A stretch of DNA of 64,000 nucleotides from Plectrocnemia conspersa (Eukaryota; Arthropoda; Insecta; Trichoptera; Polycentropodidae). Shown here one piece after another: positions 24,541-37,150 of this stretch (within the stretch, counting starts at the first letter, position 1; each line of letters opens with the position of its first letter). Under the pieces are notes generated by a model. The model made no database searches, was not told the DNA's origin, and saw nothing but the letters and a program-made list of their open reading frames with translations. Location: positions 1,178,001 to 1,242,000 of the forward strand of contig VTFK01000188.1 in NCBI GenBank assembly GCA_009617715.1. Reading direction: 5' to 3'. The translations under genes were made by a program, and so were the position numbers.

Positions 24541-24960
24541 GGGGCGGAAGGCACACCCAAACAAAAGCGTGGATGAAGGCGGGCGAATCACCCCCGTCGC
24601 GACGGAATATCTTGTTTTGATAACCACCCCCCAATCTCTTTTATTTCGGTGTCTTCCATGAACATTACGCAATTCCGACAGCTCGGTTGGCTGAATCAGC
24701 TTGAACTTTTTAATTAATTCAAATTTTCAGCAACCTCGGGCGAAGGGTGTGGGCGGGCGGGTGGCCGTCGGTGGTGTTTTATGTCGGGCATTTTCAAAGT
24801 TTCAAACCGCGCTGTGTTATAAACGCTCGTGTCCGAACTTTCTCTCGCTCACACAACCGTCCGTTTCTGAGCGCCGAGACTTTGGAATATTCGGAAAAGT
24901 TTCCGTGTTAAAAATTCAATATACTCGAACTGTTCCGATTTTGTAGTTAAAGTTTCATCT
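24540..24960. other. GC-rich non-repetitive intronic block
   Basis: A GC-rich stretch with GGGCGGGCGGGTGG near 24750 and several CpGs has frames open on both strands without recognisable content. It is a candidate regulatory or conserved non-coding block. Confidence 0.35.
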
Positions 24961-26371
24961 TCGATCGCTTCGTGTGTTGTAGATTGAGCACTTAAGCTTA
25001 TCGAGGAAAGTGGTTTGCAATAATAATGGACCATTCATCAATCATTCAATAAACAACCTCAATTATTTTATTATTATTATTAAATATTTTTTTTATTTAT
25101 TTATATACGGCGTAAATGCGTCAATCACGATCGACCAGTCGACCACGAAGCTATTTACGATCGCCCGCGTTTTAATATGATATAAATCGTATCTTGTGCT
25201 AAAATGTTTGTCTATGAAAATACTTGAACCGGATTGAACCAGTGCATAATTTATAATAGGATTTATTAATCATATTTCCATAAAGCAACATTATAAATAT
25301 CCAGCGATTTCGCCACTAGCAGACCACCATCAATAATTTTAGTAGCAAGTCTGGATGTAATGTATCATATTATGATAGCATAAAAATGATCCTAATAATT
25401 ACAAACATGTTGCTTTATTATTATCTCTAGGGTAATTGTTCGAGGTATTATGTAAAATATTATAAAAAATCAGTAAATGATGTTTTGCTCGCGGTGTTGC
25501 AAAAGAAAAAAAATCACTAAACATAAATTGAATAGAGAATTTTAAATAAAAGGTATGTCTTAGTTAAGTTACGGGAAAATTTCGTTATTAAGTTGGTAGT
25601 GTGTCAAAACAGGAGCTATAACACAAAAATCGTTTTTATTTGTATTTATTAGAGTGTTCTATTATTTTTCTCAAGGCTGTATATTTATTTTAGTTTTTCA
25701 TTTAATAGTAGTATCAACGTTGCTTGTTACAGTTCTTAAATAATATTTTCAATAACTAGGGCAAAGTATCGACTTGTGGGTAGAAAAAAGTTTCAGCTTT
25801 GGAAATTTGGAAAGATTTATGATCCCCTTTTTTTGCCAATTCTCATATTAACATTTTTTATGTCCATAATTTTTCCAAATAATTTTATTTAATGGAATAT
25901 TTAATTCTAATATAAAATTATAAGAGTTATATACTTATTTTTATATGTACTTATATATAAAACGGGCCGTGACTTTCAATTGGTAATGAATTTTGAAAAG
26001 TAATATATTGTTTCTCATAAAGTATTGTTCAAATATAATCATTTGAAAGTTGTTCATAAAATTTATTTTAACTTATTTCAAAGGGTGTAACTTTGCAGCC
26101 AGATAAACGCTGTAAAAGCAGATATAACAACAAATACAGCAACCTTTTAAATAGTCAGAATTTAAGTCAACTTTGGATCAGAATAAAAATCAAATCTCGG
26201 TCAGAATTTTATTTACAGCCTGATCATAATTATATTATTCAGGGTCAGAATAAATATAGATGAATAGTTAAAATATAGGACGATCATGTTAATTAAAAAA
26301 TAGTATAACATTTATAAATATAAATAGGCAATAAATTATTTATTTAGAAAATATCTTATAAAATATCTCAC

Positions 26372-26404
26372 TCGCACCTGAACTGTTGGACAGGTTAGGT
26401 GCGA
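26372..26404. repeat. Imperfect hairpin
   Basis: TCGCACCT and AGGTGCGA form an 8-bp perfect outer stem around a 17-nt middle that itself has CTGT/ACAG pairing. It stands alone in AT-rich DNA. Confidence 0.5.
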
Positions 26405-26577
26405 ATGAACGGTAGTCAGTAAAGTGAACACCCCATGAATAAGTCTTAACGAATCTATAACGAATATATTTAATTATATGTAGGACGCGAAGGTTCTCAG
26501 ATTAGGGACTGCAATATTACCGGAATATTAAATTACAGTGAGAAAAACAGTCAATATTAGTATTACCGGTAATGACA

Positions 26578-26602
26578 TTATTATTATTATTATTATTATT
26601 TT
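26578..26602. repeat. (ATT)n microsatellite
   Basis: About eight uninterrupted ATT units directly follow an ATTACCGGTAAT palindrome (26561-26572). A run of ordinary AT-rich sequence follows. Confidence 0.9.
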
Positions 26603-27837
26603 AAATAATTGCCCGAAAATATGTTTATTAATTAGCAAAATCAAAGCATTCGAATACCCCGGCAACTATTGTTTCAATATAATGATTATTTTAATTACAA
26701 ATTATTTCAATTAAAACAGTTTCATTATTTATAAAAAAAATATTTTCGATAATTTGGGCGCCAAATCTTTCTTCTTTTGAAACAATATATCTAGGACAAC
26801 ATCTTCTTTGATCGACCACTTATAGTTTCCTCCTAATTTTTTTTATTTCCGCCAATTTATTTCAATAAAATATATTACTCATTAATTTTTGTCAGCTAGG
26901 ATTATCCGAAAGAGCTTATGAGAAAAAAGCGCGTAGAAAATTGTAAATCTGTTTGTTCAAAGCAATATATTTTTTCTTAAAGACAGATTTATATGATTGA
27001 TGAATGTGAAATCTATGTGATTGAGGTATGATTTATTTATATTATTTTATTTGAATTATTGCACTTTTAATATTTATTTTAGAATATCTCAATTATATTT
27101 ATTTTCAAAAGATTTATCTCTTGTATGCTTATTTATTTCTACGCATGATTAACAATAATTAAATTTGAGTTATAAATGTTTATTTAAATAATACGTGAAT
27201 ATTGCACATAATCCTTCCAGTCCCAGATAATTTGTATTTTTTTTTTTGAAAATATTGATTTTCATTTTTTAAATAAATTATATTGTATGTGTTTCAAAAA
27301 TATAAAACTTTTTTTGTATACCTTCAAACAAAAGGTGATCAAATATTTAGTTGTTAACACAAAAACACAAAAATATTATTTAATTATATCGTCTAGTACT
27401 AAAAATAATAATATCGCATTATTTTCCAATGAAAAAGATTTTTCTTAAAAAACATTTCACGCTAAACTTTCAAATATTTTTTTTTTATATATAATTATTG
27501 AGACTTACTTATTGCTAATATTTAATACCTATGTTAAATAAAGCATATTCCGTGGACTATTTATATAAAAATATGTCTGAATGGAGATAAAAATGTACAA
27601 ATAGTAGAAAAAATTTCGTGTATGCAATACCTGCTATTGTTTTCACTTCGCCAGCCATCCGTATTATAGCAAAAGGGCCATAACATAATTACTGGGAACT
27701 GATAGGTACCTTTGACTTGCCTGAGATATAGCAAATGTATTCCTGTTATATTGACACGTCGCGCATATCGTACAAAAATATCGAACATGTTATATTATTT
27801 TTTTTAAATTTGCGCGACTAATTATTAAATAAATATT

Positions 27838-28036
27838 ATGAGTAGATATTTTTAATAATTTTTGATGCCTAATTAAAATCTTATTATATTAATACGGTGG
27901 CTAATTTTTATATTTATTTGTAGCATAGAAAGGGTTAACTCGTACCTATTATTATTTATTCAAGAATTTATATTACGATGTTATCAAATATATTAAATGT
28001 AATTTTTGTCATGAGGCCCGTAATCATTGTTTTCTC
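27838..28036 (+). mobile_element. hAT 3' segment fragment
   Basis: It matches 23878-24065 of the full hAT element: ATGAGTAGATA, GTAGCATAGAAAGGGT, CGATGTTA and TTTTTGTCATGAG blocks in the same order, followed by GGCCCGTAATCATTG, which matches the 20398 copy. The terminal inverted repeat is missing. Confidence 0.7.
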
Positions 28037-28999
28037 AGGTAATGATCTTGACCACTGTCCTAGATTGGTCAAATAGCCGATGACTAGAAGGGACGTTGGT
28101 CTCTTCCCATTTTTCTTGACGGTATATAAAGCAAAATACTGCCATACTACTTCACTTCGATTCGGAACTTTTGGCGAAAAATAAAAATAATTATAATATA
28201 TTATTTTACTGTTATTGCAAAGGCTGTATAATAAGCTTCGCTTGATGGTTTAGTTAATTTGTCAATGACGCAGCCCTTTATATCCACTCTTTTCTATGTA
28301 ATATCAACAATTCTTTGTTTAATTCCCCCATTATATTAATAAATAATAACACACTATCGCACTACAATAGAACGAGCAAATATTGTTCAACGGCATACCT
28401 ACATTGATTGACCGAATCGAATTAACTAGAGTTTCGCGAATTGTGTACCAAGTTTATAAGCTATCGCGATTCATTCGATAGATTCCCAAACGACCTCGTT
28501 TCTTCCAGAAGGTCATGCTGTAAATATAGCGCGTATAAAGGGGAGAGGAAATATTAAGGTTTCGTTTTCGCTGGCGTATGATAGATCGTTTTTATGAAAT
28601 ATAGAGGTGCTATCTCGCATATGTTGAAAAAGTCTCTTTGGAAAAATATATTTTATTTATTATATAGTATGCGTATCAATTCTGTTTTATTGGACGATTA
28701 AGAGTAATGGCGTATATTTAATGTGTTGTTTATATTGTGGCTCTTTCAATTCGAACTCAATGGAGCGAATTGAATGAATAGGTTGTGTTTATTTGTACGA
28801 TCATTTATAAGAATTTTCTTAGAAATATTTTTGGTTCGTATAGTAAATTAATTCACTGACGCTCGAAAAATACTACTATAAATGGGAATATTTATGTACA
28901 TAGCTCGTTAAAAATATAAAACATGTAAACGATGAGTTAGGATAAATTGTTATCATTTGTAGTTTGTTGTCTTTTCAAAGGGTACAGAGTTAGTAATTC

Positions 29000-29660
29000 A
29001 TTATTATCGCCTTTCCACCATCTCACGTTCGCATCTATTATCATCACTTCCTCAGCTTATCTGTTTAGAAACGTAATTAAACGAAAACGAAACAACTTTC
29101 GCAGCCCCATCCTCCGTTACTGCCGCAGAAGAGCCGGCGAAATTTGCATATCCGAGTTGTGTAATTTGCGTTAGACCGTAAGAGTTTCTCATTTTCCTGT
29201 CTCCGAAACGTCAAATAAATTCAAATCAGACTCAACCCTCAGAGACGTTTAACTCGTTAAACGTCACCGCAGACTTGTGGCGTCAGCCTTGTATTTCGGT
29301 ACATAGTAATATAAATCAATGGCAAATGGAAATATTTCACATATAATAATTTATAGCGGCGCAGTGCCGAAATTTGTACCCGCAACATAAAATCCATTCC
29401 GAGAAATTGCTCCCTCGAAGTGTGGGTTTTATTTGACAGCCGATCACACCAAAGCGAAATTTGTATGATAATTAATCAAAATTTGAGGTGAGGTACTCCG
29501 CTGGGTTAATATTTGGGACCGGCCTTATAGTTAAAATGTTTCAATGCGAGCTAATTGGAATTGTATGCGTAATCTGACTGTGAAAACGGTGAAGTTAACG
29601 CCGGAACTAAAGCGGACATTACAAAGTGGATGCGCGTGCCAAATTGAACGCGAGTAAGTC
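29000..29660. other. GC-richer non-repetitive intronic block
   Basis: Mixed composition with CpGs around 29090-29170, 29230-29290 and 29580-29650 stands out from the AT-rich flanks. The 75-codon frame at 28947-29174 is unrecognised. No repeat copies are found elsewhere in the window. Confidence 0.3.
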
Positions 29661-30092
29661 GGCTTTGGTATCGTTCCAAAAAAATAAAATAAATAAAAAT
29701 ATAGGAACGTGAGTATGCAGATTTATAAATAAGTCATTCAGTAAATTATTCATAGTGAAAGTAGAAAAAAAATCTGCGTAAATATACATATTGAATTATT
29801 TATAGACAACTATAAATCATGCCGAAATTTACCACTTTTCAAATTTAATCATTATTTATAGTAATTTAACTTTAATGTTTGGTGTATCGAGCTATGTTAT
29901 CAGTTTAACAAGTATCATAACAATAAATTAAAATGTAACAACGCTACCTAATTAGTTTTTCACTAAAATTCTTAAGCATATCCATTTCTGGAATCATCCT
30001 AATATTATACATTACGAGCTGGTGAAGGAAATGCCTCAGGTTATTATTATCAAAATTTTAGTTTATTATAAACCAAACAATAAACAGCACAA

Positions 30093-30185
30093 TTAATCAA
30101 AGTATGCATATAAACTATCGACACAGTTTTGCCATCTTAACGATAGCTTGTTTACGCCAACAGCGAAAATGTCTGGAGAGCGAGT
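30093..30185 (-). pseudogene. Mariner transposase C-terminal fragment
   Basis: The minus strand ends with SPDIFAVGVNKLSLRWQN followed by CVDSLYAYFD and a stop at 30093. This fits the mariner C-terminal pattern (G I x x L x x R W Q K C V D S x G x Y F). The upstream frame decays quickly. A CAGGTTATTATTATC stretch about 60 bp past the stop (30034) could be the element end. It may belong with the fragment at 31640-31720, split by the insertion at 30541-31136. Confidence 0.7.
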
Positions 30186-30540
30186 GATGATTAAACTGCA
30201 AAAGAGTTTATCTATAGCTTGTTGAAATTTGAATATTATGCTTTCCAAGAAGTGGTTCAATGACTGGAAGATGTAGTATGTCTGGTTAATACAGTTTCTG
30301 TAGTTTGAGCAGCGTTGTTTATGCGACATATGATCGAATGTTATATCGCAAGAAGATTTTCCTATCTCTTATGACTAACCTTGACTGCTTATTCGCAAGT
30401 TTTTCATCATTTCGTCCAATTAGTTGCTGTAATCGTTTTTTTTTTAAAGATGTAGTGTATAATATCAACGCTGGATCCACATTACAGACACCATTAGATT
30501 TTTGTGTTTATTCAGTTTTAGACTATTCTTTAGCAACTAT

Positions 30541-31136
30541 AGCTGGCCATACACACGCGGATCTGTCCGTGGCGGGTGGCTGGCGGACAAATCCGATTGT
30601 GTGTGGTGAGAAAAGACACAGATTTGTCTGACCGCCGTCTGTCCGCAGCGGATCGGACACGGACACGCAGATCAGAGCACCCGCACCCGATGGTTTCCAG
30701 TATTTTTTGTTAAAATTTGTCCCTTTAGTGATTTTATTACCCGGCCCATTTTCCAAATTTGCGCCAAAGTTGCCACTATCGGTAAACGTCTTAAATAAGA
30801 TTTTGTTGATAAGGTTTTATTACTTTATAACCCATTGGTCACTCAATATTATTACCGTTAAAAATGTATTTTTGACATTTTTTATCAAATACAGTGAGAC
30901 ATCATATTATATATTGTAAACAAAATTCGTGCGTTATAAATAATTATTTATTGTTTTGACGCAAATCGCCATTAGATATTCTTCTAGTACTGTAGGGATA
31001 GGGCTTCATAATATGCTTGTTTGGTTGCAGAAGTACCTAAAAACACGTAAATCTGATGTCCGATAAGACATATGTCCGAGTTCAGACAGATCTGTCCTGG
31101 TGTCCGTCGGACAGATCTGTGCGTGTGTGCTTAGCT
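30541..31136. mobile_element. 596-bp inverted-repeat element with CGGACAGATCTG motifs
   Basis: The left end AGCTGGCCATACACACGCGG leads into ATCTGTCCG. The right end, read on the minus strand, is AGCTAAGCACACACGCACAG leading into ATCTGTCCG. Extra direct and inverted copies of GGACAGATCTG or GGACAAATCCG fill both subterminal regions (30560-30600, 30635-30675, 31070-31120). The middle is ordinary AT-rich DNA without transposase. No clear target duplication was found, so the superfamily is open. Confidence 0.75.
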
Positions 31137-31639
31137 TTTATGCGAAATGCTTGCGATTTTCAAAAATAATCCATTTAACGTAACAATAATATGTAGAAAT
31201 GGTTCGCCTTTATATCGTGATAGCAAAAAAAATGTAAGCTTCTAGATGAGTTCTATTCTGACGCTCGCCTAATTCATGGGGCTCCCATCTATCTTGTTTT
31301 TTCACCTTGCCGATTAAATTTAAATAGTTCAATATTATTAGAATAGTAATGTCAAATGTTGATGCTAGGCGTTCTGGTTTTTTGTTTTTCATTTCTTGAG
31401 AATTCTCATTTTCACTTCACTTTTTCTCGAAAAATTTTGATAAATAACGCAAAGAGGTTTCTTCGTATCTGATCATTAATGTACTGAGTTGATGCAATAG
31501 TTTTGACATTTCATCAATTAGATTTTTTTATGCAATTAAAATAAAAATTTTGTGTCTGATGCAAAAATATAAATTAGCTGTTTTTGTTTAATTTTTTAAA
31601 ATAAATTAGCTGTTCTTGTTAAAATTATCTAAATATTTT

Positions 31640-31720
31640 TTTAATGCCCTTAATAAATGATAATTAGAAGGAGCATGGTCTGGAGAGTATGTTCCTAAAG
31701 CATTTGTTATACATATTATA
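31640..31720 (-). pseudogene. Mariner transposase fragment (YSPDxAPSxYH)
   Basis: The minus strand reads ALGTYSPDHAPSNYH at about 31660-31705, the mariner block around the third catalytic aspartate (YSPDLAPSDYH). Flanking frames are broken. The fragment runs directly into a family A end at 31712. Confidence 0.7.
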
Positions 31721-31775
31721 CAAGAAATAAAAGGAGCGGAACATTGCCTTCAAAAGCACCCACTTTTAGGTAGTA
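31712..31775. repeat. hAT-related family A end fragment
   Basis: TTATACATATTATACAAGAA, then AAAAGGAGCGGAACATTGCC and TTCAAAAGCACCCACTTTT: nearly identical to 7464-7530 and close to 22777-22835. Confidence 0.8.
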
Positions 31776-32904
31776 CATTCGCTTAATAGTTCTTTTGAAT
31801 TAGCTAAAAAGTTCTTGAAGTGAGAAATATTCAGAGAGACTGTAGACTATCAAGCAGAGTTGCAGTTCTAATGTGTTTATTAGTGTCCAGACTTTAATAA
31901 GTTAAAAGTTTCACATTTGCACTCGTACATACATATGTATATAAATCAATGATATATTTTTACCTTTTAAATATGTGACGCTCTCACAGATATAGCTAGC
32001 CTATTATTAGCTTATGAAAACCTAGGAAAACCTAATATGTGATGAATAATATAAACTCCCTAACACACAATAGAAATTGAAAAACTTTTATTCGAACATC
32101 TTTCAGGCGTTAATCATTGACTTACACAACTGATCTATCGTGCTTTAAATTTAGATTTTTGTATATCAGAAACGCTCATTTATTTTTAAAGTCGAGTCAC
32201 AGATAAAGCAAAAATTAGTTGCTTATAACGCTAATCTATTTAAGACAATACAAACATCCTGTACATTTGCTTTTACCAATGCTTTATCTATTTTCATTTA
32301 TTAAAAAATATAATTTATAATGTATATACATTGTTTAAGCTTGTATCAAAGGTCATAGTTTCAATAATGTCTAGGATTAAGCATATAGTATTTTTTCGAT
32401 TAAATATTTATTTAACTACTTTATCTCTCATTTTCATGAATAACCAAACGAGTAACGGATGTTAAGCGGAAAACCCGTATAATACCACTATAAATAATCG
32501 TAGCAGGCGCTTGCATACACACACACACAAGTGTACTATAATAGTAGTGGGTTTATTTACGTAAATATTTATATAGGTGTTCGCGGCACATTTCATCTGG
32601 GCGTCTCTCGGAGCGCGTCTTAAGCAAAACGACGATCCAGCGCCAATTACCGTCTATATTCGAGACGAGCATCGCGATGCCTAAACTAAATTACTTTCTT
32701 CTATAGTTCTATTCAACTTTGAGTTACGCTGTAGGTCAGGTGATGTTTTTGTTTTTCAGAATAAATTTCCATGTGAAAGAAATTAAGCACCTTGCGACCT
32801 AAAAGCGATTTAAAAAAAAATTAAAATTAATGTATGGTTTATGTATCACCTCGATATTCATCCATATGATTAGGAAAAACCCAATTTGAAAAGATCGATT
32901 GAAA

Positions 32905-33045
32905 GTAAAATTAATAATAATTATTATCTCTGATCTTCTAAATACACCATAGAAAAATAAAAAATCGGAACTTTGAGTGAGATTTGAACCCATGACCTTC
33001 AATTCATAAGCAATCGCTCTCAACACAGCTCCATCGTATGTTTTT
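32905..33045 (-). repeat. tRNA-derived SINE-like sequence
   Basis: On the minus strand a tRNA-like core contains an A-box-like GATGGAGCTGTGTTGAGAGC (33013-33035 region), an anticodon-like CTTATGAA, and a good B box GGTTCAAATCTCAC (32977-32990). The two acceptor strands do not pair, so it is not a functional tRNA. The 3' part runs into a short (ATT)n-like tail near 32910-32925, as SINEs do. Only one copy was seen in the window. Confidence 0.5.
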
Positions 33046-35514
33046 CTCACGTTTGCTTGTGCTTATTAACAGAACAAAAACCTCAGTACATTTAAGAAAT
33101 GTTTGACTATATAAACATTTATACGGGAACTGAATAATATTTATGGTGCTTCTAATTTTAAATGACGAAAAATATTAATACTCCTTCAGTTACAAATACA
33201 GTTAGATAGTATTTAAAATTTGGTTTTTACAATTTTGGTTTTCACATTTTTTCGTGATACCCAAAAAATATATACCAGTCCGTTTAATATCATAAATATG
33301 GCCTTTTTATCAAATTTATTGCTAGGGTCGCTTATTTTTTTCGCTTTCAAATGGTACGAAGATATTTTCGTTTATTGCTTTCGTTTTATTCGATATTTTA
33401 TAATACAATAATAATATTTTGTGGGAAAATTTTACAGCATTATAAACTATTTTTGTATGTAAAAGTTTGTGAGCTGTGTTTTATGACATGATTTATTCAT
33501 ACGAAACAATTTTAGACTGAAGACAAGACTAGGATGATAATATATACAGTATTTTATGTACCCTCTTTATAGTCAAAGTTTATTTATAAAATGTTTTTTG
33601 TACCACCCTAAAAAAATGTAATTAAAGCGTTATATAATATTAGGGTCGTCGACTAAATATATGCATTTAACTTAACACACCTCATTGGTCAATCAACTGG
33701 TCTCTCGCACGTCGTTCATGTTCTCGTACTTGCCGGCGGGTCTTAGCGCATTGAAATGTTTTTTTGTAGAACATTTAGAAATAATTTGAAGCAAATAAAT
33801 TATCAAAAATATGACAATAATATGTATATTAAAACTAATGTTTTAGTTCAACGAGCATTTAATTATGAACATACATAGTATATGAAAAACTAATTTTATG
33901 ACTAATGAACTATGACTACCTTTCGTGTTGGTATAAACCCTTTACATACTTCACTATATAATACATAGATGAAAAAAGTAAAGATATTGACTGTTTACGT
34001 TATACGTGGCGAAAGCTTGCTAGTGTGATCTCACCAGGAAAACACGTTGAGTCACACAGACTACATAATCGATTTTAAACTCCTGTCTAAAAAGCTGGAA
34101 TTATACCAACATTACGCATTGAATTCTGATCAAAATATATATCCACATATATTTATATAACGTCAAGAAATCCCTATACAATATATGCAATAAAAGAATG
34201 TTATTTTTAGAATCAAAATGAGCTTTTCTCTCGTCTTCACTCTCAGCTCCCGTATCGAATGTTTCCATTCACTCTCTGCCTAATACACACACGAATGTAC
34301 GTATGTGTGTGTGTTTTTTATTCCATTTTATTAAATTCCGCCCGGGGCAAAAGTGGCGAATTAAACTTTACGGGCCTCGTATCGATTTTCCATTAAAGTG
34401 GTTCAGCCCGGCACGAAAAGGGGGATATAAAATACACGAATCTGCGCCGTAAATATATGTATTATATCAATACATACGTATGTATGTGTTTTATGTAATA
34501 CTGTAATACACTATGATATATTACTTTATACGGGGTGGTTTTATGTTGAGTGTGTGTGCGAATGTTTTCGCAACAGTTCTAAATTTGGGTTAACTGCGCA
34601 CGATGCGCCTTTATTTACTCTTTTTCTTAAGCGAGCTTTTGAGCTTTGGAAAACTTCAATTGTGTAACAAAGTTATATTTGTTTTATGCATGACGTCTTT
34701 CCTTTGCCTTTTAATGTTTGTCGGTTTATATGCGTATTAGTAAAAAATATATAAATACACATATTGGGTTAAAATTATGTATTAAAAATGTATGTGGTTC
34801 AAGACTATATTTCTAGATTAAAAGCTTAAATAGTATAGTGCAAAATTGATAAAAATTTTGTTATTAAATATACTTCTATTAGACAAATATAAAATATCTC
34901 GTTGCATAAAAAAATATATCCCATAATTATTTTTCAATACGGTGCAGTTCTTGTTTTTAAATTTATTTTGACAAATAATTTTAATTTCATACATAATAAA
35001 ATAAAAACATTTGCTACTAAATTAAAACTATAAGTTTTTAAAATATAAAAAACTGCTTGAAAATAAAAAAAATATATTTATGATAATTTGAAGTATTTCT
35101 GCTAAATATTAGTTTATCACAAAAATAAATATGTTAAACTACGCGATTATCTGTATCCAATAGTTTTCACAATAATTATTTCATTGATTTTATTTTTTTA
35201 AATTTCAATGAAAATTTGCTTTTCTTTTTATATATTGTATTTACGTGTTTTAGCAGTACATGTACTCCTAACTTAAATTATGTTTTTTTAATAATGATTA
35301 TGCTACAATATGATTTTTGTAATTAGTTGATAACAAAATTATGGTTGCTGAGCTATATGATTAGTGATTTTTAGCTCATAAACTTTGTAAACACTACAAA
35401 ACAAAGCAGAATATTCGATGCTTCTATGCTTTAAATTTGTTTATTTATTTTAAATCTATCGTTGAAACATGATAGGCTTTCACCTAATATATTACAATAG
35501 GGTAAATACCAGTC

Positions 35515-35600
35515 GCGTACGGTGGGATACATTCCCTTTCGCTCGCTCGCGTGCTAAGTGACGAGAGTGATTGAGAGATAAGGACGTACGTTGCATACGT
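35515..35600. repeat. Dispersed repeat shared with 62765-62820
   Basis: CCCTTTCGCTCGCTCGCGTG, then CTAAGTGACGAGAGTG and GAGAGATAA here match CCCTTTCGCTCTCTCGCGTG, TTAAGTGACGACAGTG and GAGAGATAA inside the element at 62403-63644. A piece of that element therefore probably lies here, directly upstream of two family B units. Confidence 0.65.
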
Positions 35601-35630
35601 TCCGCACGCCCACTTCTCCCACGTCGCAGT

Positions 35631-35657
35631 GGAAACGCTCAGTAACGAGCGTTTTCC
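35631..35657. repeat. Hairpin next to family B
   Basis: GGAAACGCTC and GAGCGTTTTCC pair with one bulged base around AGTAAC. It sits between the 35515 repeat and the first family B unit. Confidence 0.5.
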
Positions 35658-35662
35658 ATTCA

Positions 35663-35835
35663 ACGGCGACGGCTCGATTTTATTGCTTTTGACGTGAATT
35701 TTGACTTCTGAAAACGGATAATTATTTGTTGCGCCCTCCTATTGGTTTAGCTATGCTTCATTCGATTCTCCCTTATTATAAGTCGTAATATTGTTACACT
35801 GCGACGGCACGATTTTATTGCTTTTGACGTGGATT
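35663..35835 (+). repeat. Two tandem family B units (second partial)
   Basis: The first unit ends in AAGTCGTAATATTGTT and the next begins ACACTGCGACGGCACG directly. The same junction recurs at 41665-41690. The period, measured between GACG motifs at 35691 and 35826, is 135 bp. The second unit breaks off after about 38 bp. Confidence 0.85.
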
Positions 35836-36524
35836 CTAAACAAGTTCCCTCTGAATTAGGACATAAAAATGCATGTCATTTATTGAAATACTATGAAATC
35901 GAAATGTTAAAAAAACGATCACTGACTGCCAAATTATTGTCCTCCCCCCTGTAAAAAGCTGAAATGACGTCCTTGCCGGACTTTTCTGTCATTTTCGTAC
36001 ATTTCACGTAATAAGCTATTTCTCAGCAATGTTGTATAATATTTGAGCTCACATATAATTCGTAGAGTTTGTGGTTAAATCCCATTCCCAATTCATTCAT
36101 CCGCCTTTATTCACCGCAATGTTTTGCTTTCAAATGTGCTTCGTCTCAAACACATATCAAGCATGAAAACATATATGTACATATTTAAACAAAATACATA
36201 ATATATATTTTAGTTTCGTGAAACACATATAAGCATTAGAAATATAGTTTAAAATAATTCATGCAGTCTAAAAACAAACCCTAATTTCTTTATATAGTGT
36301 TTTTAACCTGTCACGTTTATTGTTTATATAATAAAAATGATTCGGACTGAGTTATAACATGACATCTGAAGGTTTTGGAATACCAATCTGATAAGTCTTT
36401 ATCAGAGAGAGAGAGTTGGAACCATTTCGCTAACTCAACAAACAAAAGCACAATTTTATAACAATAGCTGCTTATGAAACGTTCTCTCAAACCTTTCTCG
36501 TATTTCATTGTTCTTCATTCCTTT

Positions 36525-36612
36525 TATCTTGTATATTAGTACAAAACCTCGTACATGCACATTCATCGTCACTGATGTGCGTCTGAAAGGCAACTATAAA
36601 TTGAACATACAA
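36525..36612. repeat. Dispersed repeat with conserved 24-nt palindrome, copy 2
   Basis: Partner of 19430-19523. The palindrome here occupies 36557-36580 (GCACATTCA ... TGATGTGC) and is followed by GTCTGAAAGG and TTGAACATAC. Confidence 0.65.
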
Positions 36613-36649
36613 TTCAAAACAATGCCAATTACGCTTATATATATTTTTT

Positions 36650-37150
36650 AAATTGTTCAACATAATATTTGCATAGTCACTCCTTTCATTGTTGCGGCTC
36701 CTTGTCCAATAAACTTAAAACCCAATTGCTCATGAAACTCAACACTCTTCACGAATCGACCGTGACACCCCTCGGGTGGTAAAAGCTCGTCCACTCGCGT
36801 CCATGTCACGTCTATATTTACCCGTTGCACCGAAAATATTGGTGTGAAAGACTTGTAAATGTGCCATGCCACGTTGGCAGAAGGCCAGCGCGAATAATGA
36901 AGTGCCCCTCTATATATTGTAAGCAGAAGATAAATACGGGAACTGCTTTGGCGTCTGCGAGAAAACCCACCGTGAGTCACGATATGATACGTCTGAAAAT
37001 TGATAGCCCGACCCGAGGCGTATTTACGAGTGCTCGCGTGGGTGTGTGTTTAGCCGGGGATACTCTATTGCTTTCTCGTGTGCGTGTTTTGGCCTCTTTA
37101 GGATCGGAAATTGAAAATTCCTTATTTTTTCCGAGAGGGCAGGGATGAAA
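36650..37150. other. GC-rich non-repetitive intronic block
   Basis: It holds two overlapping 107-codon frames on opposite strands (minus 36657-36980, plus 36825-37148), neither recognisable, which points to low-AT non-coding DNA. CpG-containing patches at 36770-36800 and 37000-37090. Candidate regulatory block. Confidence 0.35.

Noticed and set aside
28124..28132. TATATAAAG as a TATA box for a new gene
   Set aside because: No open frame, splice donor or family match downstream. Such motifs are frequent in AT-rich DNA.
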